Source: Halomonas llamarensis
GTDB lineage: Bacteria; Pseudomonadota; Gammaproteobacteria; Pseudomonadales; Halomonadaceae
DNA length: 64,000 nt
Direction of reading: 5' to 3'
Assembly: GCF_023555005.1 (NCBI RefSeq)
Contig: NZ_JAMJPJ010000004.1
Coordinates: forward strand, 62,001-126,000
How positions within the stretch are numbered: the first letter of the stretch is position 1; each line of letters begins with the position of its first letter. The position numbers were made by a program, and so were the translations under genes. Below the pieces are notes generated by a model that saw only the letters and a list, made by a program, of their open reading frames with translations, did not search any database and was not told the origin of the DNA. This document shows, piece after piece, positions 34,691-41,806 of the stretch.

Positions 34691-35688
34691 TGGAGTTCTA
34701 TTTGCCGTTGATTTGGGCCGGTATTATTGGCTTTGGCGTGATTATGTACGTGCTGATGGACGGTTTCGACCTGGGCTTAGGAATCTTGTACCCCTTTGCC
34801 CCAGATGACGACGCACGGGATGTGATGATGAACTCTGTCGCGCCCGTGTGGGACGGCAACGAAACCTGGTTAGTGCTCGGGGGCGCAGGCCTGTTAGGTG
34901 CTTTCCCGCTGGTATATTCGGTGTTTCTGCCCGCCCTTTATATCGGTGTTTTCTTAATGCTGGCGGGACTTATTTTCCGCGGCATCTCGTTTGAATTTCG
35001 CTTTAAATCGAGTAAAAACCGCCACTGGTGGAATCGCGCCTTTTGCTGGGGCTCGGTGGTGGCGACGTTTGCTCAAGGCGCGTTGGTCGGCACGTATATC
35101 CAGGGCTTCGCGGTGGAAGATTTCGTTTACGTCGGCGGCGCGCTCGACTGGCTGACTCCTTTCACCGTACTCACGGGGCTTGGCTTAATGGCAGGCTACG
35201 CGCTGCTTGGGGCGACTTGGTTGATTCTAAAATCGGAAGGTTACGTGCAAGCATGGGCGTATCGCATCACACCAAAACTGCTGTTTGCGGTGCTGGCGGT
35301 ATTCGCCATCATTAGCCTGTGGACACCACTAGTGAGCCTTGAGGTCAGGTCACGCTGGCTGGATCAACTCCACCTTATTTGGGTCTTCCCCATTTTGACA
35401 TTAGTATGCGCTGGCATGCTCTATCGCAGCGTCAAGCGGGAGCAGGAAGGTCTTCCGTTCGTCATGGCGCTGGGGCTTTTCATCTTCACTTATCTAGGGC
35501 TGATTGCCAGTAAGTGGCCGGTGATCGTGCCGCCCGACCACACCATTTGGGATGCGTCCTCAGCGCCCGAATCACAGCTTTTCTTGCTGGTTGGCGTGGT
35601 CTTCATCATCCCGATTGTGGTCGCTTACACCGCATGGACCTACTGGGTTTTCCGCGGCAAGGTCAAAGTCGGCGAAGGCTACCATTAA
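34687..35688 (+). CDS. cioB: bd-type quinol oxidase subunit II
   Basis: A 333-residue, eight- to nine-helix membrane subunit that pairs with CioA. DGFDLGLGILYPF near residue 25, NSVAPVWDGNETWLVLGGAGL near 50 and FRGISFEFRFK near 97 are typical of CydB/CioB. Its ATG overlaps the cioA stop (ATGA), so the two are translationally coupled. A perfect terminator follows 46 bases later. Confidence 0.93.
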   Translation: MMEFYLPLIWAGIIGFGVIMYVLMDGFDLGLGILYPFAPDDDARDVMMNSVAPVWDGNETWLVLGGAGLLGAFPLVYSVFLPALYIGVFLMLAGLIFRGISFEFRFKSSKNRHWWNRAFCWGSVVATFAQGALVGTYIQGFAVEDFVYVGGALDWLTPFTVLTGLGLMAGYALLGATWLILKSEGYVQAWAYRITPKLLFAVLAVFAIISLWTPLVSLEVRSRWLDQLHLIWVFPILTLVCAGMLYRSVKREQEGLPFVMALGLFIFTYLGLIASKWPVIVPPDHTIWDASSAPESQLFLLVGVVFIIPIVVAYTAWTYWVFRGKVKVGEGYH

Positions 35689-35713
35689 CCGTGGCTCAGT
35701 TTATCTCCCCCTC

Positions 35714-35759
35714 TGCATTTTAAATGCAGATTTGGGCGCCAGTATTGGCGCCCTTTTTC
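35714..35759 (+). terminator. Terminator of the cydDC-cioAB unit
   Basis: GGGCGCCA (35735-35742) pairs with TGGCGCCC (35747-35754) around GTAT and is followed by five Ts, a textbook terminator. Just before it, CTGCATTTTAAATGCAG (35714-35730) is a second perfect dyad of unknown use. Confidence 0.88.
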
Positions 35760-35872
35760 TGATACCCCGGCGCTATGTCAATTATACGGAGACGTTATTT
35801 TTCTTTTATAAAAAAATGAGCTACCTTTATAATTAAATATAAGTTTTATTTCACTTCTTCACGGAGGGCACC

Positions 35873-36805
35873 ATGCAAACGTTTTCGCTTTCTCGCCGCC
35901 CTGATAAGAGAACGGATAAAAGTACAGACACCTACGCACCGGATGTAGCAGGCTTTTTTGACTCGCGCACGTTCAGCGTGCAATACATCGTCAGCGATCC
36001 AGCGACGAAGCAGTGCGCGATTATCGATCCTGTGCTTGATTACGACGAGAAATCGGGTGCCACCGCCACTCATCACGCCGATGAACTGCTGGCTTACGTC
36101 AAAGAGCAAGGCTTTACCGTGCAGTGGATTCTCGACACGCACCCCCACGCCGATCACTTTTCGGCCGCACACTACCTGAAAGAAGAGACCGGCGCCCCCA
36201 CCGCCATCGGCAGCTACGTCAAAGACGTCCAACAACTGTGGAAAGGCATTTACCATTGGCCGGATTTCCCCGCCGACGGCCGCCAATGGGATCATCTTTT
36301 CACCGAAGGCGAGACATTTAAGGTCGGCAATATTGAGGCGCAGGTCATCTTCTCGCCCGGCCACACGCTTGCTTCCATCACCTACGTGATCGGCGAGGCG
36401 GCGTTTGTCCACGACACCCTCTTCCAGCCGGACTTTGGCACCGCGCGCGCCGACTTTCCCGGTGGCAGCGCTAAAGCGCTATGGGATTCGATTCAGGCCA
36501 TTCTCGCCTTGCCGGATGACACGCGCCTGTTCACCGGGCATGACTACATGCCAAATGATCGCGAGCCACAGTGGGAAAGCACGGTAAAACAGCAGAAAAC
36601 AGAGAACCCGCATTTGGCAGGCATCAGTGAGGCAGATTTTATTGCCTTACGCGACAAGCGCGACAGCGAGTTACCAATGCCCAAGTTGATCCTGCATGCA
36701 CTGCAGGTCAATACCCGCGGCGGGCGCCTGCCGGAACCGGAAGCCAACGGCAAGCGCTATCTCAAAATTCCGTTGGATGCATTAGAGGGGGCTGCCTGGG
36801 ATTAA
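35873..36805 (+). CDS. Persulfide-dioxygenase-like MBL-fold protein (Blh type)
   Basis: A 310-residue metallo-beta-lactamase-fold protein of the ETHE1/Blh group, which oxidises glutathione persulfide to sulfite and helps detoxify sulfide. The metal site is complete: H90-P-H92-A-D94-H95, then His in SPGHTLASITYV and Asp in FVHDTLFQPDFGTARADFPGG, and late His in FTGHDYMPND. GGAGGG precedes the ATG. The next gene encodes a rhodanese-like protein of the DUF442 group; in some bacteria the two are fused as one Blh protein, so they likely work together. AT-rich DNA upstream could hold a BigR-type operator, but no regulator gene is adjacent. Confidence 0.87.
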   Translation: MQTFSLSRRPDKRTDKSTDTYAPDVAGFFDSRTFSVQYIVSDPATKQCAIIDPVLDYDEKSGATATHHADELLAYVKEQGFTVQWILDTHPHADHFSAAHYLKEETGAPTAIGSYVKDVQQLWKGIYHWPDFPADGRQWDHLFTEGETFKVGNIEAQVIFSPGHTLASITYVIGEAAFVHDTLFQPDFGTARADFPGGSAKALWDSIQAILALPDDTRLFTGHDYMPNDREPQWESTVKQQKTENPHLAGISEADFIALRDKRDSELPMPKLILHALQVNTRGGRLPEPEANGKRYLKIPLDALEGAAWD

Positions 36806-36906
36806 TCTTGGGCACAGTGCAACGCAGCAAACTAAACTGCCCATGGCGTCACCGGCTCAGGTGGCATTGTGGGCATTTTCACTCAAATGACGATATGGAG
36901 CCTGCC

Positions 36907-37341
36907 GTGAATATTCATGAACTCGAACCGGGATTTGCCATCAGCGAAGCCGTTACCCCAGATGACTTGGAAGACGTCGCGGCGCGCGGCTTCAAATCGG
37001 TGATCTGCAATCGCCGCCCTGGTGAAGCCGAGGACCACCCGGACGACAAATCGCTAAGCACCAAAGCGCAATCGCTGGGTCTTGAGTGGCGCTGCATTCC
37101 TGTCACGCCGGGCGAATACAGCGACGCCGATATTGCCGCCTTTGGACGGGCGCTGGATGAACTGCCAACGCCGATACTCGCTTTCTGCCGTAGCGGCAAG
37201 CGCGCCGTACACCTTTGGGCACACGCGAAAAGCCAAGAGGAAAGCTGCGATATCCCCGCGCTGCTGACGGCGGCCCACAAAGCGGGCCACGACCTGGAAG
37301 ACCGCCGCAGCGCGCTAGAAGCCGCACAAGGTCATTCATAA
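36907..37341 (+). CDS. DUF442/TIGR01244-type rhodanese-like protein
   Basis: A 144-residue cytoplasmic protein with a phosphatase/rhodanese-like fold. The active loop CRSGKRAVHLWAH has Cys94 and Arg99, the sulfur-transfer type arrangement of this group; ISEAVTPDDLEDVAARGFKSVICNRRPGEAE is the conserved N-terminal block. GTG at 36907 is chosen over the ATG at 36895 because GGAG lies 6 bases upstream. The gene follows the persulfide-dioxygenase gene by 101 bases, supporting a shared role in sulfane sulfur handling. Its last 6 bases overlap the end of the hydrolase gene on the other strand. Confidence 0.82.
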   Translation: MNIHELEPGFAISEAVTPDDLEDVAARGFKSVICNRRPGEAEDHPDDKSLSTKAQSLGLEWRCIPVTPGEYSDADIAAFGRALDELPTPILAFCRSGKRAVHLWAHAKSQEESCDIPALLTAAHKAGHDLEDRRSALEAAQGHS

Positions 37342-38202
37342 CAGCGCCGCACGTAAGAACATCACCAGCTCATCGCCGTGGCGGGCAAGGCTTTCGCTTA
37401 AGTCATGCCCACCCTCAACCAAGCGCAGCGTCGCATTTTTGTTCTGATCCGCCAGCGTATGCGCATCTTGAGGCGGAATGACGGTGTCATCTTCGCCGTG
37501 TACTAAGAGCACTGGGCAACGTATCTTACCCAGTGTATTCACCGGAGCGATCGCATCAAAACGGTGACCAATCACACGCTCAACATAGCGCAGTACGTAC
37601 CATCCCAAGGGGAAAAACGGCAGACCTTTCTCTGAAAGCCAGCGGCGCATCATGCCATCCGGGTGGGCAAAGCTTGAAAGACTCACCACCGCGGCAATAT
37701 CGTCGCGGCGCGAAGCGGCAAGCAGCGTGGCGGCAGCGCCTACAGAGTGACCGATCAACGCAACCGGACGTGTGGCTTGAGTCTTGTGTAACCAGGCAAG
37801 TGCGGCCTCGATATCCTCGGCGAAACGTGGCATGGACGAAAACGTATCGCTATCGCTGTTACCGTGATTGCGCACATCAAACAGCAGTACATTCCACCCC
37901 GCCTCAAGCAACAGCGGTGCCAAGACCAAAAGGGTGGCCCGGTTGGCTCCCCAGCCATGTGTCATCACAACGTGCCCTTGAGCAGATGCCGCAGGCAACC
38001 ACCAGCCTTCTAGTTTCCGCTCACGCTGGGTGGGGAAGTGCACCGTTTCCCCCACTAACGAGTAAGCATCAAGCGCGTGACTCACCGGCTCCCGGGGTGC
38101 GGCGAGCTCGCAGTGCAAACGGCGGTGAAAACGCTGCTGCAGCACAATGCCCAGCGCCGAGCCGCCGGCTAACAATCCTGCTGCGTAAAGCCACGTATTC
38201 AC
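37336..38202 (-). CDS. Membrane-anchored alpha/beta hydrolase
   Basis: A 288-residue protein with an N-terminal hydrophobic helix (YAAGLLAGGSALGIVLQ) that is probably an anchor, followed by an alpha/beta hydrolase domain. The nucleophile elbow is GHSVGAA near residue 151, the oxyanion strand is HVVMTHGWGANRAT near 77, the acid is in VLLVHGEDDTVIPP near 236 and the histidine in VEGGHDLSES near 267. GTG is the start, with AGGAGG 7 bases upstream. Substrate unknown; such proteins are often esterases or peptidases of broad use. Confidence 0.85.
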   Translation of the reverse strand: MNTWLYAAGLLAGGSALGIVLQQRFHRRLHCELAAPREPVSHALDAYSLVGETVHFPTQRERKLEGWWLPAASAQGHVVMTHGWGANRATLLVLAPLLLEAGWNVLLFDVRNHGNSDSDTFSSMPRFAEDIEAALAWLHKTQATRPVALIGHSVGAAATLLAASRRDDIAAVVSLSSFAHPDGMMRRWLSEKGLPFFPLGWYVLRYVERVIGHRFDAIAPVNTLGKIRCPVLLVHGEDDTVIPPQDAHTLADQNKNATLRLVEGGHDLSESLARHGDELVMFLRAALL

Positions 38203-38342
38203 CTGCGATCCTCCTGTCTACCGTGCGATCAGTCACAACACCGTGCTTACGGCGAAGCGGCAACAACATTATATGCGATAAAACAATGAGCTTAGACATT
38301 TATAGCTCATGTGTTAAGAATTTTATCCAACCTGTGCGCATT

Positions 38343-38374
38343 AAAAAAGCCACCCCATCACATTGAGGTGGCTT
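38343..38374 (-). terminator. Terminator of the peroxiredoxin gene
   Basis: On the minus strand AAGCCACC and GGTGGCTT pair around a 12-base loop and run into TTTTTT. It is 58 bases downstream of the peroxiredoxin stop. Confidence 0.8.
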
Positions 38375-38431
38375 AACTGGCTGACCATTGCCGTCTGTCT
38401 TAAGCCGTTTCTCTTAACGACTCAGGCAGCA

Positions 38432-39085
38432 CTACTCAGGCAATTTGGTCTTGCGCAGGTACGGAAAGATAGTGTCGTATTCACCATATTTTGCCTTAGC
38501 GTCGTCATCAGACACGCTCGGCGGAATGATGACATCTTGCCCAATCGTCCAGTCAGCTGGCGTCGCGATGCCATGCTGTGTCGTGGTTTGAAGTGCATCA
38601 AGGGCGCGCAGCACTTCAGCGAAGTTGCGACCAACGGTCATCGGATAGGTCATGGAGAGCTTAAGCTGCTTGTCCGGGCCGATGATAAATACCGAGCGAA
38701 CCGTGGCGCTATCGGCTGGGGTGCGACCGTCCGGCAAGTAGGCTTCCGCCGGTAGCATGTCGAAAAGCTTGGAAACTTCCAGGTCTTCATCGGCGATGAT
38801 CGGGAAATGAACATCGTTACCGCAGTAGGTTTCAATGTCGTTGATCCAACGCTTGTGATCTTCGACGCCATCCACCGACACACCGATCACTTTGGTACCT
38901 CGTTTTTTCCACTCTTCATTCAGCGACGCGACGGCGCCAAACTCGGTGGTGCACACCGGCGTGAAGTCCTTCGGGTGGGAGAACAAAATTGCCCAGCTAT
39001 CGCCAATCCAGTCATGAAAGTGAATCTTACCTTGGCTGGTTTCGGCTGCAAAATCCGGTACAACTTCGTTGATGCGTAGTGACAT
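38432..39085 (-). CDS. 1-Cys (Prx6-type) peroxiredoxin
   Basis: A 217-residue thiol peroxidase that reduces hydrogen peroxide and organic peroxides. The catalytic centre is FTPVCTTEFG with Cys45. There is no resolving cysteine in the usual C-terminal place, and the long C-terminal part (TPADWTIGQDVIIPP) marks the Prx6 group. AGGAG precedes the ATG. It is a single gene, with its own terminator, between the hydrolase and the tungstate transporter. Confidence 0.92.
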   Translation of the reverse strand: MSLRINEVVPDFAAETSQGKIHFHDWIGDSWAILFSHPKDFTPVCTTEFGAVASLNEEWKKRGTKVIGVSVDGVEDHKRWINDIETYCGNDVHFPIIADEDLEVSKLFDMLPAEAYLPDGRTPADSATVRSVFIIGPDKQLKLSMTYPMTVGRNFAEVLRALDALQTTTQHGIATPADWTIGQDVIIPPSVSDDDAKAKYGEYDTIFPYLRKTKLPE

Positions 39086-39173
39086 AATCGGCTCCTGATG
39101 TGAGTTGAGTAGTTCCTATATAACATGAGTGCTGTGACATCACATTACAACCGCGACCACCCATCACGACATC

Positions 39174-39980
39174 TTATTGCGCATTGGGGAAAAACAGCGG
39201 CTGGCCCTCCACCTCAAACGCCGCAATCGCTTGCTGCCCCTCATCCGACAGCAGCCATTGGTGCCACTGCTCGGCAAGATCGCGTTTTAAGTGCGGATAG
39301 CGCGCTTTTGATAGCAATAAGCTGCCGTACTGGTTAAACAATACGTCGTCACCCTCAAATAACAGCGTCAGGTGTTGCGGATTTTCAAAGGCGACCCAGG
39401 TGGCGCGGTCGGACATCACGTAGGCACCCATGGCGGCGGCGGTGTTGAGCGTCGGCCCCATGCCACTGCCCAGCTCGCGGTACCAGTCGCCCTCTGGTGT
39501 GACGGAAGCCTCATCCCACAGGCGAAGCTCCGCGCGGTGGGTACCACTGTCGTCGCCGCGCGAGGTAAAAGGTGCCTCAACCTCGGCGATATCCGCAAAC
39601 GCCTCGGCGGCGTTTTGTGCATCGGCAATGCCCGCTGGGTCACTCGCCGGGCCAATCAGCACGAAGTCGTTAACCATCACATCGGCGCGCTCGGTGGCGT
39701 AGCCGTTTTCGACAAACGTCTTTTCGCCGGCTGTGTCGTGCACCAGCAAGCTATCGGCGTCACCGCGACGCGCAATCTCAAAGGCTTGCCCGGTGCCAAC
39801 GGCTACCACGCGCACTTCGATACCGGTCGCTTGCTCGAATAGCGGCACGATCGCATCAAACAGCCCCGAGTTTTCCGTCGAGGTGGTCGAGGCCAAGGTA
39901 ATGTAGTCTTCCGAGTGGGCTTGTGAGGCCCAGCCCACGGTCATAATGCCCGCAAAGGCCAATGTTATAGTCGATTTCAT
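39174..39980 (-). CDS. tupA: Tungstate ABC transporter, periplasmic binding protein TupA
   Basis: A 268-residue protein with a signal peptide ending near HSED (residue 24). The LASTTSTENSGLFDAI segment near residue 29 is the oxyanion-binding signature of TupA, and FTSRGDDSGTHRAELRLW near 137 completes the site. AGGAG is 9 bases before the ATG. It is the last gene of the transporter set, 42 bases after tupC, whereas the more usual order puts tupA first. Confidence 0.88.
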   Translation of the reverse strand: MKSTITLAFAGIMTVGWASQAHSEDYITLASTTSTENSGLFDAIVPLFEQATGIEVRVVAVGTGQAFEIARRGDADSLLVHDTAGEKTFVENGYATERADVMVNDFVLIGPASDPAGIADAQNAAEAFADIAEVEAPFTSRGDDSGTHRAELRLWDEASVTPEGDWYRELGSGMGPTLNTAAAMGAYVMSDRATWVAFENPQHLTLLFEGDDVLFNQYGSLLLSKARYPHLKRDLAEQWHQWLLSDEGQQAIAAFEVEGQPLFFPNAQ

Positions 39981-40022
39981 CTGGTCGTTCTCCTGTCATG
40001 GCGCAAAACAGCCAGAGCACCG

Positions 40023-40778
40023 TTATTCGATCAGCTCGCCTGCAAGAAACGCCTGCGCCGCTTTTGAGGCGGGCGCGGTAAAAAACGTATCCGCCAGAGT
40101 GTGTTCACGTACATGGCCGCCGGCAAGAAACAACACATCGCCCGCCAGCCGCTTTGCTTGATGCACGTCGTGGGTGGTCATCACAACGCGCGTGCCTTGA
40201 CGCTGAAAGGCGTGCACCGCTGCCTCCACCGCTTTGATCGCCGCCGGGTCGAGCGCGGAGGTGGGTTCATCCAGAAACAGCACCTCGGGCTCAAGCACCC
40301 AGGCCCGCGCCAGCGCTAAGCGCTGCTGCTCGCCGCCGGAGAGCACGCGGGCGGACGTATCGGTGCAGGCAGCGAGCCCAAAGCGCGCCAGTGCTTTTTC
40401 AGCGAGCGGCTTGCGTGCCTTGCGCGGGGTTTTATTCACCGCCAGCGCATGCGTGAGATTGGAAAGCGCCGAGCGACGCAACAGCACCGGCTGTTGGAAG
40501 ACCATCGCCTGGCGCGGACGAGCAGACGACCATGACACGCCCCCCTGAGTGGGCGAGAGCAGCCCGTGCGCCAGGCGCAACAGCAGGCTTTTCCCCGCCC
40601 CATTAGGGCCCATCACCAGCGTCGGGCCGGGGCCCGCCAGGGTGAACGAGCACGGTCCAAAGAGCGTTTTACCTTGGTGGGCAAAGCTCACCGCCTCAAA
40701 CGTGAGGCACGCGACTGGGCCGCTAAACACCGGTATATCAGGGATAGTGTGTGCGTCGGGCATCGAGAGTGATGTCAT
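40023..40778 (-). CDS. tupC: Tungstate ABC transporter ATP-binding protein TupC
   Basis: A 251-residue ATPase: Walker A in VMGPNGAGKSLLLRLAHG near residue 56, signature LSGGEQQRLALARAW near 146, Walker B VLFLDEPTSALDP near 167, and the H-loop in VVMTTHDVHQAKRLAG near 200. Its ATG overlaps the tupB stop by 4 bases. It energises import of tungstate for tungsten or molybdenum cofactor enzymes. Confidence 0.87.
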   Translation of the reverse strand: MTSLSMPDAHTIPDIPVFSGPVACLTFEAVSFAHQGKTLFGPCSFTLAGPGPTLVMGPNGAGKSLLLRLAHGLLSPTQGGVSWSSARPRQAMVFQQPVLLRRSALSNLTHALAVNKTPRKARKPLAEKALARFGLAACTDTSARVLSGGEQQRLALARAWVLEPEVLFLDEPTSALDPAAIKAVEAAVHAFQRQGTRVVMTTHDVHQAKRLAGDVLFLAGGHVREHTLADTFFTAPASKAAQAFLAGELIE

Positions 40779-41479
40779 CCCATGCGCCTCCTCGCCATTT
40801 CGCCAATCACATAAGCAGCGGCATTAATCAGCATCACCAAGGTCAGTAATACCATCCCTAAGCCCAGCGCTAACGGCAGATTTCCCTTGCTGGTTTCCAG
40901 CACGATGGCGCTGGTCATCACTCGGGTGACACCGTCGATATTGCCGCCCACCATCATCACCGCGCCGACCTCCGCGCTGGCGCGACCGAAACCAGCAAGT
41001 AGCACCGTCAAAAGCGCAAAACGTGCATCCCACAAAAGCGTTGGCATCATGCGCAACCGCGACATCCCCAGCGACACCAACTGCTCGCGATACTCGCCTA
41101 AAAGCTCTTCCACTTTCTGGCGTGACAGCGCGGCCAAAATCGGCAGCACCAGCACCACCTGAGCAATGACCATCGCTGCAGGGGTAAACAAAAGCCCCCA
41201 CTCACCCAGCGGGCCCGCGCGGGAGAGCAGCAAATAAACGCAGAGACCCGCCACCACCGGGGGCAGCCCCATCAACGCGTTAAGCGTCACCACTACCACA
41301 CCACGCCCTGGAAAGCGCCACAGCGCCACTGCCGCACCTAAAGGAAAGCCCAGCACAGCAGCCACCAGCACGGCAACCAGCGACACCTTCAGCGACAGCG
41401 CCACAATGCTCATCAGCGCCGCGTCCCCGCTTAAGAGCAGCGATATCGCGACAAAAAAGGCGTTGGTCTCTTGTGGCAT
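40775..41479 (-). CDS. tupB: Tungstate ABC transporter permease TupB
   Basis: A 234-residue permease with five or six membrane helices and the inner-loop motif RPSAEVGAVMMVGGNIDGVTR-like segment (ASAEVGAVMMVGGNIDG near residue 180) that contacts TupC. The ATG at 41479 is chosen because AAGGAG lies 5 bases upstream; the frame remains open to 41503. First gene of the tupB-C-A unit. The assignment to tungstate rather than molybdate rests on the TupA partner. Confidence 0.86.
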   Translation of the reverse strand: MPQETNAFFVAISLLLSGDAALMSIVALSLKVSLVAVLVAAVLGFPLGAAVALWRFPGRGVVVVTLNALMGLPPVVAGLCVYLLLSRAGPLGEWGLLFTPAAMVIAQVVLVLPILAALSRQKVEELLGEYREQLVSLGMSRLRMMPTLLWDARFALLTVLLAGFGRASAEVGAVMMVGGNIDGVTRVMTSAIVLETSKGNLPLALGLGMVLLTLVMLINAAAYVIGEMARRRMG

Positions 41480-41806
41480 GACGTCTCCTTGGTAGAACTG
41501 CATCGTCGTCTTTTATGTTACGTTTTTCATCTATTATTGAAATATATGCAGCTTGATGCAGTGAAACCGCTTTTCTCTTAGCCGACAAGGTACTGCCATG
41601 GCACATCCCGCTTACGACGTCAGCCAACTTGGATGCGTGATATATACTGCTTAGGCGGCGGCGTCAAAACGTTGACCTGCGTCCTAGACGGATCGCAAAA
41701 GTTGCGCGAGGCTACCAAGTGTCAACACGATAGCGACGCGTTGACGCAACGGCTAAGCCAACACAACCGTTTTCACAGAACCACCATCATTAGGGAGGCG
41801 TAACGC
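41480..41806. other. Divergent control region between tupB and the GGDEF-EAL gene
   Basis: A 327-base gap with no convincing gene. Nearest tupB it is AT-rich (around 41515-41550) and likely holds that promoter. I looked for a ModE-like CGTTATATA dyad and for the conserved molybdenum-cofactor RNA and could not support either. A small CGCAA-N3-TTGCG dyad lies at 41694-41706. Confidence 0.5.

Noticed and set aside
35846-36412. 188-codon minus-strand frame over the persulfide-dioxygenase gene
   Set aside because: Antisense to an intact enzyme with all metal ligands.
37533-38366. 277-codon plus-strand frame over the alpha/beta hydrolase
   Set aside because: Composition rich in Arg, Ser and Pro typical of a shadow; the minus-strand gene has full catalytic motifs.
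41480-41806. Molybdenum-cofactor RNA or ModE site before tupB
   Set aside because: I could not match the conserved elements on either strand.
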